Assembly: GCA_947652605.1 (NCBI GenBank)
Contig: OX393578.1
Coordinates: forward strand, 57,171,415-57,235,414
Reading direction: 5' to 3'
Origin: Elmis aenea
Lineage: Eukaryota; Arthropoda; Insecta; Coleoptera; Elmidae
DNA: 64,000 bases
Below are positions 34,001-47,700 of this stretch, piece after piece. Positions within the stretch are counted from its first letter, which is position 1. Each line of letters starts with the position of its first letter. The notes under the pieces are model-generated. The model did not search any database, was not told where the DNA came from, and worked only from the letters and a program-made list of their open reading frames with translations. The translations under genes were made by a program, and so were the position numbers.

Positions 34001-36545
34001 ACAAAAAAATCGATTTTCTTAAAACTATAGCAAATGGCTTCAAACTTCTTATACACGTTAGTTATTAGCAAGTTAAGGATTATTAGCCCCTAAATACGAT
34101 TTTTAATTTTTCGCGAAAAATGGGAAAAGTACAAAGGCTATAGTCTTTGCACTTTTTTCGACAAAAAAATCGATTTTCTTAAAACTACAGCAAATGGCTT
34201 CAAACTTCTTATACACGTTAGTTATTAGCAAGTTAAGGATTATTAGCCCCTAAATACGATTTTTAATTTTTCGCGAAAAATGGGAAAAGTACAAAGGCTA
34301 TAGTCTTTGCACTTTTTTCGACAAAAAAATCGATTTTCTTAAAACTACAGCAAATGGCTTCAAACTTCTTATACACGTTAGTTATGAGCTAATTAAGGAT
34401 TATTAGCCCCTAAATACGATTTTTAATTTTTTGAATAACTTTGGAAATTAAATTTCAAAATAGTTGCGACAAACGGCATTATACTAAGAAAAATAAACTC
34501 TATAACATACTAAAATTTGAACAAAATCGTAAGAACCGTTTTCGAGAAAAAAATTCAAAATTTTTAATTTTTTGAATAACTTTGTAAATTAAATTTCAAA
34601 ATAGTTGAGACAAACGGCATTATACTAAGAAAAATAAACTCTATAACATACTAAAATTTGAACAAAATCGTAAAAGCCGTTTTCGAGAAAAATTTTCAAA
34701 ATTTTTAATTTTCTGAATAACTTTGTAAATTAAATTTCAAAATAGTTGAGACAAACGGCATTATACTAAGAAAAATAAACTGTATAACATACTAGAATTT
34801 GAACAAAATCGTAAGAGCCGTTTTCGAGATAAATTTTCAAAATTTTTAATTTTTTGAATAACTTTGGAAATAAAATTTCAAAATAGTTGCGACAAACGGC
34901 ATTATACTAAGAAAAATAAACTCTATAACATACTAAAATTTAAACAAAATCGTAAAAGCCGTTTTCAAGAAAAAATTTCAAAATTTTAAATTTTCTGAAT
35001 AACTTTGTAAATTAACTTTCAAAAAAGTTGAGACAAATGGCATTATACTAAGAAAAATAAACTCTATAACATTCTAAAATTTGAACAAAATCGTAAGAGC
35101 CGTTTTCGAGAAAAATTTTCAAAATTTTTAATTTTCTGAATAACTTTGTAAATTAAATTTCAAAATAGTTGAGACAAACGGCATTATACTAAGAAAAATA
35201 AACTGTATAACATACTAAAATTTGAACAAAATCGTAAGAGCCGTTTTCGAGAAAAAATTTCAAAATTTTTAATTTTTTGAATAACTTTGTAAATTAAATT
35301 TCAAAATAGTTGAGAAAAACGGCATTATACTAAGAAAAATAAACTGTATAACATACTAAAATTTGAACAAAATCGTAAGAGCTGTTTTCGAGATAAATTT
35401 TCAAAATTTTTAATTTTTTGAATAACTTTGTAAATTAAATTTCAAAATAGTTGAGACAAACGGCATAATACTAAGAAAAAAAGGCTTTGCACTTTTTTCG
35501 ACAAAAAAATCGATTTTCTTAAAACTATAGCAAATGGCTTCAAACTTCTTATACACGTTAGTTATTAGCAAGTTAAGGATTATTAGCCCCTAAATACGAT
35601 TTTTAATTTTTTGAATAACTTTGGAAATTAAATTTCAAAATAGTTGAGACAAACGGCATTATACTAAGAAAAATAAACTCTATAACATACTAAAATTTGA
35701 ACAAAATCGTATTAGCCGTTTTCGAGGAAAATTTTCAAAATTTTTAATTTTTTGAATAACTTTGTAAATTAAATTTCAAAATAGTTGAGACAAACGGCAT
35801 TATACTAAGAAAAATAAACTCTATAACATACTAAAATTTGAACAAAATCGTATGAGCCGTTTTCGAGGAAAATTTTCAAAATTTTTAATTTTCTGAATAA
35901 CTTTGTAAATTAAATTTCAAAATTGTTGAGACAAACGGCATTATACTAAGAAAAATAAACTGTATAACATACTAAAATTTGAACAAAATCGTAATAGCCG
36001 TTTTCGAGAAAAAATTTCAAAATTTTTAATTTTTTGAATAACTTTGTAAATTAAATTTCAAAATAGTGAAGACAAACGGCATTATACTAAGAAAAATAAA
36101 CTGTATAACATACTAAAATTTGAACAAAATCGTAAGAGCCGTTTTCGAGATAAATTTTCAAAATTTTTAATTTTTTGAATAACTTTGTAAATTAAATTTC
36201 AAAATAGTTGAGACAAACGGCATTATACTAAGAAAAATAAACTGTATAACATACTAAAATTTGAACAAAATCGTAAGAGCCGTTTTCGAGAAAAAATTTC
36301 AAAATTTTTAATTTTTTGAATAACTTTGTAAATTAAATTTCAAAATAGTTGAGACAAACGGCATTATACTAAGAAAAATAAACTGTATAACATACTAAAA
36401 TTTGAACAAAATCGTAAGAGCCGTTTTCGAGATAAATTTTCAAAATTTTTAATTTTTTGAATAACTTTGTAAATTAAATTTCAAAATAGTTGAGACAAAC
36501 GGCATTATACTAAGAAAAATAAACTCTATAACATACTAAAATTTG
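19072..36545 (+). repeat. Compound satellite array of 141-bp and 160-bp monomers
   Basis: The main monomer (GAGCCGTTTTCGAG through ACAAAATCGTAA) repeats every 141 bp, for example at 20571, 20712, 20853 and 20994. Blocks of a second 160-bp monomer (CTTTGCACTTTTTTCGAC, for example with TGCAC at 19321, 19481 and 19641) are inserted repeatedly. These blocks start near 19313, 21520, 22738, 24220, 26546, 28050, 29278, 31019, 32519, 33981 and 35481, with 3, 3, 2, 2, 3, 3, 1, 3, 1, 3 and 1 copies. Junctions are always the same: CGGCATAATACTAAGAAAA into AAAGGCTTTGC, and CGATTTTTAATTTTTT into GAATAACTTTGG. No coding frame is present. Confidence 0.95.
30043..35966 (+). repeat. 2,962-bp higher-order repeat, two tandem copies
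   Basis: Rare variants recur at an exact 2,962-bp offset: GAACCGTTTTCGAG at 31571 and 34533, TTTTGGAGG at 30641 and 33603, single 160-bp blocks at 32521 and 35483. The copies are nearly identical and abut near 33004/33005. Each contains one triple and one single block of the 160-bp monomer. Confidence 0.8.
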
Positions 36546-37327
36546 AGCTCCGTGAAGTTGGCTCCACGATATTAAGCACTAAATCTAAAATATATTCCAA
36601 GATTTAGTGCTTATTTATTGCTTTTTTGTGCTTTAAGAATAAACTTTATAACTGCAATAGTTTACCAGATATTTCAAAAATTGTTTTTGGACGCCAACTT
36701 CACGCTGGCTCCGCGACTTTGTCTGATTGTATTCCATTTGCTATAAGATTTAGTGCTTATTTAGTGCTTTTTTGTGCTTCAAGAATTAACTTGATAACTA
36801 CTTTGGTTTAGGAGATATTTCAAAAATCGTATTTTGGTGCCAACTTCACGCTGGCTTCGCGACTTTGTCTGATTGTATTCAATTTGCTAGAGAATTTAGT
36901 GCTTATTTATTGCTTTTTTGTGCTTCAAGAATTAACTTGATAACTACTTTGGTTTAGGAGATATTTCAAAAATCGTATTTTGGTGCCAACTTAACGCTCA
37001 CTCTGCAACTTTGTCTGATCGTATTTAATTTGCTAGAGTATTTAGTGCTTATTTAATATTTAAACAGACCTCAGAATATTATGGGGAGGTATTGGTTTTG
37101 TACTTTGATTTGTTGGATTCATAATTCGTGTACTGAACAAAAAGTTATATTTTATGTTCATCATCTTTATCTGATCTTACAACTTATCGATTAATTTCTT
37201 TATATTCTTATTGTATTTTATTGTTGTAAAGTTCAGACTCTACACATGTTTTCTTGTTTTGCAAATATAATTTCTTATTTTTAGGAATAGTCAAGTTCTT
37301 TAAATTTTGTATAACTGTTCAAGTTCC
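36546..37327 (-). repeat. 782-bp arm, copy 2 (inverted)
   Basis: Reverse complement of the arm at 16304-17085, from AGCTCCGTGAAGTTGGCTCC to AACTGTTCAAGTTCC, with scattered substitutions and the same length. It closes the compound array, which is broken within a 141-bp unit (ACTAAAATTTGA / GCTCCG). The 61-aa plus-strand frame at 36626-36811 is the same accidental frame as in copies 1 and 3. Confidence 0.9.
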
Positions 37328-37947
37328 CTTCCACTGCACGTGTTACACACAAACTAAAGAGCTTTTAACTGAGGATTGTTTTAATAAAAAGCAATGCTTT
37401 TGGGCGCTCTAATAAAGTGATCATCCCAATAGTCACATTTTAAAATAAAGGGGACCCCTTTTTCCTTTTTATTTCTGTAGGCTAAATTTTGATGACTTCA
37501 TTTTTAACATTTTCTATTTTTGCATCATTTTTGGTAATGCACATTGACCCACATCTAGAACAGCAGGTATATTTCAGTCAATGAACTTTATTTAGCCATT
37601 TAACTATTCTTCCCATTGAACACTTGTCCCTTATTTATTGCTTTGCGAACATAAAAACTATTTGTCGTTTCAGATGGTCCAACCTATGCCCTTGTTTAGA
37701 ATTTTAGCTGGTTTGTTTATATTTTAGTGACTGATAATTCTACTGCAATTGCTTCAAAAACATCTCATTTCACATCTATAATATGCTTTAAAGTTTGTGT
37801 TTTAATTTTACCGTGGAAATATTAGTTTGTTAAACATCTGAAACAAATTAAAAAAATATTTATTTAGTGGCATGTGCAATATGCCACATATATAAGCAAA
37901 TATTAGATGTGAAACATAAATAAGTATCAGAAACCATACAAAAGTGA
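37328..37947. other. Unique spacer between arm copies 2 and 3
   Basis: About 620 bp without recognised gene. It begins with GCACGTGTTACACACAA (37336-37352), repeated at 37951-37967, followed by ACTAAAGAGCTTTTAAC, a diverged short form of the arm-flanking segment. A hairpin GTGGCAT-GTGCAAT-ATGCCAC lies near 37868. Confidence 0.6.
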
Positions 37948-38006
37948 CTTGCACGTGTTACACACAACAGGGTGCTTCGAATCCAAACTAAGGGGTTTTA
38001 CCGATC
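37948..38006 (+). repeat. Arm-flanking segment, copy 2
   Basis: Second copy of 16245-16303, offset 21,703 bp, directly joined to arm copy 3. Confidence 0.8.
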
Positions 38007-38788
38007 GGAACTTGACCAGTTATACAAAATTTAAAGAACTTGACTATTCCTAAAAATAAGAAATTATATTTGCAAAACAAGAAAACATGTGTAGAGTCTG
38101 AACTTTACAACAATAAAATACAATAAGGATATAAAGAAATTAATCGATAAGTTGTAACATCAGATAAAGATGATGAACATAAAATATAACTTTTTGTTCA
38201 GTACACGAATTATGAATCCAACAAATCAAAGTACAAAACCAATACCTCCCTATAATATTCTGAGGTCTGTTTAAATACTAAATAAGCACTAAATACTCTA
38301 GCAAATTAAATACGATCAGACAAAGTTGCGGAGTGAGCGTTAAGTTGGCGCCTAAGTACGATTTTTGAAATATCTCCTAAACCAAAGTAGTTATCAAGTT
38401 AATTCTTGAAGCACAAAACAGCACAAAATAAGCACTAAATCCTCTAGTAAATTGAATAGGATCAGACAAAGTCGCGGAGCCAGCGTGAAGTTGGCACCAA
38501 AATACGATTTTTGGAATATCTCCTAAACCAAAGTAGTTATCAAGTTAATTCTTGAAGTACAAAAAAGCACTAAATAAGCACTAAATCTTATAACAAATTG
38601 AATACAATCAGACAAAGTCGCGGAGCCAGCGTGAAGTTGGCGTCCAAAAACAATTTTTGAAATATCTGGTAAACTATTGCAGTTATAAAGTTTATTCTTA
38701 AAGCACAAAAAAGCACTAAATAAGCACTAAATCTTGGAATATATTTTAGATTTTGTGCTTAATATCGCGGAGCCAACTTCACGGAGCT
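38007..38788 (+). repeat. 782-bp arm, copy 3 (forward)
   Basis: Forward copy of 16304-17085 with very few differences (for example AAAACAGCAC for AAAAAAGCAC near 38416). It leads straight into the second 171-bp array, as copy 1 does. The minus-strand 61-aa frame at 38523-38708 is identical to that of copy 1 and is not a gene. Confidence 0.9.
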
Positions 38789-41700
38789 GCTCAAGGAACA
38801 TATGTATTAACTAAAGCACGGTATTTTTAGGAAATTAGTAAAAATTAAAACCAGCTCTTTAAGTCATATGCAAAACAATTGTATTCATGTAAAGAGGCGA
38901 TGGATAAACTGTTTCTGTGATATACAAATCAATAATTAAAATTGTTTAGAAATAGTCGCTCAAGGAACATATGTATTAACTAAAGCACGGTATTTTTAGG
39001 AAATTATTAAAAATTAAAACCAGCTCATTGAAAGACATATGCAAAACAATTGTATTCATGTAAAGGGCGATGAATAAACTGTTCCTGTCATATACAAATC
39101 AATAATTAAAATTGTTTCGAAATAGTCGCTCAAGGAACATATGTATTAACTAAAGCACGGTATTTTTAGGAAATTATTAAAAATTAAAACCAGCTCATTG
39201 AAAGACATATGCAAAACAATTGTATTCATGTAAAGAGGCGATGGATAAACTGTTCCTATGATATACAAATCAATAATTAAAATTGTTTCGAAATAGTCGC
39301 TCAAGGCACATATGTATTAACTAAAGCACGGTATTTTTAGGAAATTATTAAAAATTAAAACCAGCTCATTGAAAGACATATGCAAAACAATTGTATTCAT
39401 GTAAAGAGGCGATAGATAAACTGTTCCTGTGATATACAAATCAATAATTAAAATTGTTTCGAAATAGTCGCTCAAGGAACATATGTATTAACTAAAGCAC
39501 GGTATTTTTAGGAAATTAGTAAAAATTAAAACCAGCTCTTTAAAAGACAAATGCAAAACAATTGTATTCATGTAAAGAGGCGATGGATAAACTGTTTCTG
39601 TGATATACAAATCAATAATTAAAATTGTTTAGAAATAGTCGCTCAAGGAACATATGTATTAACTAAAGCACGGTATTTTTAGGAAATTATTAAAAATTAA
39701 AACCAGCTCATTGAAAGACATATGCAAAACAATTGTATTCATGTAAAGAGGCGATGGATAAACTGTTCCTGTCATATACAAATCAATAATTAAAATTGTT
39801 TCGAAATAGTCGCTCAAGGAACATATGTATTAACTAAAGCACGGTATTTTTAGGAAATTATTAAAAATTAAAACCAGCTCATTGAAAGACATATGCAAAA
39901 CAATTGTATTCATGTAAAGAGGCGATGGATAAACTGTTCCTGTCATATACAAATCAATAATTAAAATTGTTTAGAAATAGTCGCTCAAGGAACATATGTA
40001 TTAACTAAAGCACGGTATTTTTAGGAAATTATTAAAAATTAAAACCAGCTCATTGAAAGACATATGCAAAACAATTGTATTCATGTAAAGAGGCGATAGA
40101 TAAACTGTTCCTGTGATATACAAATCAATAATTAAAATTGTTTAGAAATAGTCGCTCAAGGAACATATGTATTAACTAAAGCACGGTATTTTTAGGAAAT
40201 TATTAAAAATTAAAACCAGCTCATTGAAAGACATATGCAAAACAATTGTATTCCTGTAAAGAGGCGATGGATAAACTGTTTCTGTGATATACAAATCAAT
40301 AATTAAAATTGTTCAGAAATAGTCGCTCAAGGAACATATGTATTAACTAAAGCACGGTATTTTTAGGAAATTATTAAAAATTAAAACCAGCTCATTGAAA
40401 GACATATGCAAAACAATTGTATTCATGTAAAGAGGCGATGGATAAACTGTTCCTGTCATATACAAATCAATAATTAAAATTGTTTAGAAATAGTCGCTCA
40501 AGGAACATATGTATTAACTAAAGCACGGTATTTTTAGGAAATTATTAAAAATTAAAACCAGCTCATTGAAAGACATATGCAAAACAATTTTATTCATGTA
40601 AAGAGGCGATGGATAAACTGTTCCTGTAATATATAAATCAATAATTAAAATTGTTTAGAAATAGTCGCTCAAGGAACATATGTATTAACTAAAGCACGGT
40701 ATTTTTAGGAAGTTATTAAAAATTAAAACCAGCTCATTGAAAGACATATGCAAAACAATTGTATTCATGTAAAGAGGCGATGGATAAACTGTTCCTGTGA
40801 TATACAAATCAATAATTAAAATTGTTTAGAAATAGTCGCTCAAGGAACATATGTATTAACTAAAGCACGGTATTTTTAGGAAATTATTAAAAATTAAAAC
40901 CAGCTCATTGAAAGACATATGCAAAACAATTTTATTCATGTAAAGAGGCGATGGATAAACTGTTCCTGTGATATACAAATCAATAATTAAAATTGTTTCG
41001 AAATAGTCGCTCAAGGAACATATGTATTAACTAAAGCACGGTATTTTTAGGAAATTATTAAAAATTAAAACCAGCTCATTGAAAGACATATGCAAAACAA
41101 TTGTATTCATGTAAAGAGGCGATGGATAAACTGTTCCTGTCATATACAAATCAATAATTAAAATTGTTTAGAAATAGTCGCTCAAGGAACATATGTATTA
41201 ACTAAAGCACGGTATTTTTAGGAAATTATTAAAAATTAAAACCAGCTCATTGAAAGACATATGCAAAACAATTGTATTCATGTAAAGAGGCGATGGATAA
41301 ACTGTTCCTGTGATATACAAATCAATAATTAAAATTGTTCAGAAATAGTCGCTCAAGGAACATATGTATTAACTAAAGCACGGTATTTTTAGGAAATTAT
41401 TAAAAATTAAAACCAGCTCATTGAAAGACATATGCAAAACAATTTTATTCATGTAAAGAGGCGATGGATAAACGGTTCCTGTGATATACAAATCAATAAT
41501 TAAAATTTTTTAGAAATAGTCGTTTAAGGAACATATGTATTAACTAAAGCACGGTATTTTTAGGAAATTATTAAAAATTAAAACCAGCTCATTGAAAGAC
41601 ATATGCAAAACAATTGTATTCCTGTAAAGAGGCGATGGATAAACTGTTGTTGTGATATACAAATCAATAATTAAAATTGTTCAGAAATAGTCGCTCAAGG

Positions 41701-44700
41701 AACATATGTATTAACTAAAGCACGGTATTTTTAGGAAATTATTAAAAATTAAAACCAGCTCATTGAAAGACATATGCAAAACAATTGTATTCATGTGAAG
41801 AGGCGATAGATAAACTGTTCCTGTCATATACAAATCAATAATTAAAATTGTTTAGAAATAGTCGCTCAAGGAACATATGTATTAACTAAAGCACAGTATT
41901 TTTAGAAAATTATTAAAAATTAAAACCAGCTCATTGAAAGACATATGCAAAACAATTTTATTCATGTAAAGAGGCGATGGATAAACTGTTCCTGTGATAT
42001 ACAAATCAATAATTAAAATTGTTTAGAAATAGTCGCTCAAGGAACATATGTATTAACTAAAGCACGGTATTTTTAGGAAATTATTAAAAATTAAAACCAG
42101 CTCATTGAAAGACATATGCAAAACAATTGTATTCATGTAAAGAGGCGATGGATAAACTGTTCCTGTGATATACAAATCAATAATTAAAATTGTTTCGAAA
42201 TAGTCGCTCAAGGAACATATGTATTAACTAAAGCACGGTATTTTTAGGAAATTATTAAAAATTAAAACCAGCTCATTGAAAGACATATGCAAAACAATTG
42301 TATTCATGTAAAGAGGCGATGGATAAACTGTTCCTGTGATATACAAATCAATAATTAAAATTGTTTCGAAATAGTCGCTCAAGGAACATATGTATTAACT
42401 AAAGCACGGTATTTTTAGGAAATTAGTAAAAATTAAAACCAGCTCATTGAAAGACATATGCAAAACAATTGTATTCATGTAAAGAGGCGATGGATAAACT
42501 GTTCCTGTCATATACAAATCAATAATTAAAATTGTTTAGAAATAGTCGCTCAAGGAACATATGTATTAACTAAAGCACGGTATTTTTAGGAAATTATTAA
42601 GAATTAAAACCAGCTCATTGAAAGACATATGCAAAACAATTGTATTCATGTAAAGAGGCGATGGATAAACTGTTCCTGTGATATACAAATCAATAATTAA
42701 AATTTTTTAGAAATAGTCGCTCAAGGAACATATGTATTAACTAAAGCACGGTATTTTTAGGAAATTATTAAAAATTAAAACCAGCTCATTGAAAGACATA
42801 TGCAAAACAATTGTATTCATGTAAAGAAGCGATGGATAAACTTTTCCTGTGATATACAAATCAATAATTAAAATTGTTTAGAAATAGTCGCTCAAGGAAC
42901 ATATGTATTAACTAAAGCACGGTATTTTTAGGAAATTATTAAAAATTAAAACCAGCTCATTGAAAGACATATGCAAAACAATTGTATTCATGTAAAGAGG
43001 CGATAGATAAACTGTTCCTGTGATATACAAATCAATAATTGAAATTGTTTCGAAATAGTCGCACAAGGAACATATGTATTAACTAAAGCACGGTATTTTT
43101 AGGAAATTATTAAAAATTAAAACCAGCTCTTTAAAAGACATATGCAAAACAATTGTATTCATGTAAAGAGGCGATGGATAAACTGTTTCTGTGATATACA
43201 AATCAATAATTAAAATTGTTTAGAAATAGTCGCTCAAGGAACATATGTATTAACTAAAGCACGGTATTTTTAGGAAATTATTAAAAATTAAAACCAGCTC
43301 ATTGAAAGACATATGCAAAACAATTGTATTCATGTAAAGAGGCGATGGATAAACTGTTCCTGTGATATACAAATCAATAAATTAAATTGTTCAGAAATAG
43401 TCGCTCAAGGAACATATGTACTAACTAAAGCACGGTATTTTTAGGAAATTATTAAAAATTAATACCAGCTCATTGAAAGACATATGCAAAACAATTGTAT
43501 TCATGTAAAGAGGCGATGGATAAACTGTTCCTGTGATATACAAATCAATAATTAAAATTGTTTCGAAATAGTCGCTCAAGAAACATATGTATTAACTAAA
43601 GCACGGTATTTTCAGGAAATTATTAAAAAGTAAAACCAGCTCATTGAAAGACATATGCAAAACAATTGTATTCATGTAAAGAGGCGATGGATAAACTGTT
43701 CCTGTGATATACAAATCAATAAATTAAATTGTTCAGAAATAGTCGCACAAGGAACATATGTATTAACTAAAGCACGGTATTTTTAGGAAATTAGTAAAAA
43801 TTAAAACCAGCTCTTTAAGACATATGCAAAACAATTGTATTCATGTAAAGAGGCGATGGATAAACTGTTTCTGTGATATACAAATCAATAATTAAAATTG
43901 TTTAGAAATAGTCGCTCAAGGAACATATGTATTAACTAAAGCACGGTATTTTTAGGAAATTATTAAAAATTAAAACCAGCTCATTGAAAGACATATGCAA
44001 AACAATTGTATTCATGTAAAGAGGCGATGGATAAACTGTTCCTGTCATATACAAATCAATAATTAAAATTGTTTGGAAATAGTCGCTCAAGGAACATATG
44101 TATTAACTAAAGCACGGTATTTTTAGGAAATTATTAAAAATTAAAACCAGCTCATTGAAAAAAATATGCAAAACAATTGTATTCATGTAAAGAGGCGATG
44201 GATAAACTGTTCCTGTCATATACAAATCAATAATTAAAATTGTTTCGAAATAGTCGCTCAAGGAACATATGTATTAACTAAAGCACGGTATTTTTAGGAA
44301 ATTAGTAAAAATTAAAACCAGCTCATTGAAAGACATATGCAAAACAATTGTATTCATGTAAAGAGGCGATGGATAAACTGTTCCTGTGATATACAAATCA
44401 ATAATTAAAATTGTTTAGAAATAGTCGCTCAAGGAACATATGTATTAACTAAAGCACGGTATTTTTAGGAAATTATTAAAAATTAAAACCAGCTCATTGA
44501 AAGACATATGCAAAACAATTGTATTCATGTAAAGAGGCGATGGATAAACTGTTCCTGTGATATACAAATCAATAATTAAAATTGTTTCGAAATAGTCGCT
44601 CAAGGAACATATGTATTAACTAAAGCACGGTATTTTTAGGAAATTAGTAAAAATTAAAACCAGCTCATTGAAAGACATATGCAAAACAATTGTATTCATG

Positions 44701-47700
44701 TAAAGAGGCGATGGATAAACTGTTCCTGTCATATACAAATCAATAATTAAAATTGTTTAGAAATAGTCGCTCAAGGAACATATGTATTAACTAAAGCACG
44801 GTATTTTTAGGAAATTATTAAAAATTAAAACCAGCTCATTGAAAGACATATGCAAAACAATTGTATTCATGTAAAGAGGCGATGGATAAACTGTTCCTGT
44901 GATATACAAATCAATAATTAAAATTTTTTAGAAATAGTCGCTCAAGGAACATATGTATTAACTAAAGCACGGTATTTTTAGGAAATTATTAAAAATTAAA
45001 ACCAGCTCATTGAAAGACATATGCAAAACAATTGTATTCATGTAAAGAAGCGATGGATAAACTTTTCCTGTGATATACAAATCAATAATTAAAATTGTTT
45101 AGAAATAGTCGCTCAAGGAACATATGTATTAACTAAAGCACGGTATTTTTAGGAAATTATTAAAAATTAAAACCAGCTCATTGAAAGACATATGCAAAAC
45201 AATTGTATTCATGTAAAGAGGCGATAGATAAACTGTTCCTGTGATATACAAATCAATAATTGAAATTGTTTCGAAATAGTCGCACAAGGAACATATGTAT
45301 TAACTAAAGCACGGTATTTTTAGGAAATTATTAAAAATTAAAACCAGCTCTTTAAAAGACATATGCAAAACAATTGTATTCATGTAAAGAGGCGATGGAT
45401 AAACTGTTTCTGTGATATACAAATCAATAATTAAAATTGTTTAGAAATAGTCGCTCAAGGAACATATGTATTAACTAAAGCACGGTATTTTTAGGAAATT
45501 ATTAAAAATTAAAACCAGCTCATTGAAAGACATATGCAAAACAATTGTATTCATGTAAAGAGGCGATGGATAAACTGTTCCTGTGATATACAAATCAATA
45601 AATTAAATTGTTCAGAAATAGTCGCTCAAGGAACATATGTACTAACTAAAGCACGGTATTTTTAGGAAATTATTAAAAATTAATACCAGCTCATTGAAAG
45701 ACATATGCAAAACAATTGTATTCATGTAAAGAGGCGATGGATAAACTGTTCCTGTGATATACAAATCAATAATTAAAATTGTTTCGAAATAGTCGCTCAA
45801 GGAACATATGTATTAACTAAAGCACGGTATTTTTAGGAAATTATTAAAAAGTAAAACCAGCTCATTGAAAGACATATGCAAAACAATTGTATTCATGTAA
45901 AGAGGCGATGGATAAACTGTTCCTGTGATATACAAATCAATAAATTAAATTGTTCAGAAATAGTCGCACAAGGAACATATGTATTAACTAAAGCACGGTA
46001 TTTTTAGGAAATTAGTAAAAATTAAAACCAGCTCTTTAAGACATATGCAAAACAATTGTATTCATGTAAAGAGGCGATGGATAAACTGTTTCTGTGATAT
46101 ACAAATCAATAATTAAAATTGTTTAGAAATAGTCGCTCAAGGAACATATGTATTAACTAAAGCACGGTATTTTTAGGAAATTATTAAAAATTAAAACCAG
46201 CTCATTGAAAGACATATGCAAAACAATTGTATTCATGTAAAGAGGCGATGGATAAACTGTTCCTGTCATATACAAATCAATAATTAAAATTGTTTAGAAA
46301 TAGTCGCTCAAGGAACATATGTATTAACTAAAGCACGGTATTTTTAGGAAATTATTAAAAATTAAAACCAGCTCATTGAAAGACATATGCAAAACAATTG
46401 TATTCATGTAAAGAGGCGATGGATAAACTGTTCCTGTGATATACAAATCAATAATTAAAATTGTTCAGAAATAGTCGCTCAAGGAACATATGTATTAACT
46501 AAAGCACGGTATTTTTAGGAAATTATTAAAAATTAAAACCAGCTCATTGAAAGACATATGCAAAACAATTTTATTCATGTAAAGAGGCGATGGATAAACG
46601 GTTCCTGTGATATACAAATCAATAATTAAAATTGTTTAGAAATAGTCGCTCAAGGAACATATGTATTAACTAAAGCACGGTATTTTTAGGAAATTATTAA
46701 AAATTAAAACCAGCTCATTGAAAGACATATGCAAAACAATTTTATTCATGTAAAGAGGCGATGGATAAACTGTTCCTGTGATATACAAATCAATAATTAA
46801 AATTGTTTAGAAATAGTCGCTCAAGGAACATATGTATTAACTAAAGCACGGTATTTTTAGGAAATTATTAAAAATTAAAACCAGCTCATTGAAAGACATA
46901 TGCAAAACAATTGTATTCATGTAAAGAGGCGATGGATAAACTGTTCCTGTGATATACAAATCAATAATTAAAATTGTTTCGAAATAGTCGCTCAAGGAAC
47001 ATATGTATTAACTAAAGCACGGTATTTTTAGGAAATTATTAAAAATTAAAACCAGCTCATTGAAAGACATATGCAAAACAATTGTATTCATGTAAAGAGG
47101 CGATGGATAAACTGTTCCTGTGATATACAAATCAATAATTAAAATTGTTTCGAAATAGTCGCTCAAGGAACATATGTATTAACTAAAGCACGGTATTTTT
47201 AGGAAATTAGTAAAAATTAAAACCAGCTCATTGAAAGACATATGCAAAACAATTGTATTCATGTAAAGAGGCGATGGATAAACTGTTCCTGTCATATACA
47301 AATCAATAATTAAAATTGTTTAGAAATAGTCGCTCAAGGAACATATGTATTAACTAAAGCACGGTATTTTTAGGAAATTATTAAGAATTAAAACCAGCTC
47401 ATTGAAAGACATATGCAAAACAATTGTATTCATGTAAAGAGGCGATGGATAAACTGTTCCTGTGATATACAAATCAATAATTAAAATTTTTTAGAAATAG
47501 TCGCTCAAGGAACATATGTATTAACTAAAGCACGGTATTTTTAGGAAATTATTAAAAATTAAAACCAGCTCATTGAAAGACATATGCAAAACAATTGTAT
47601 TCATGTAAAGAAGCGATGGATAAACTTTTCCTGTGATATACAAATCAATAATTAAAATTGTTTAGAAATAGTCGCTCAAGGAACATATGTATTAACTAAA

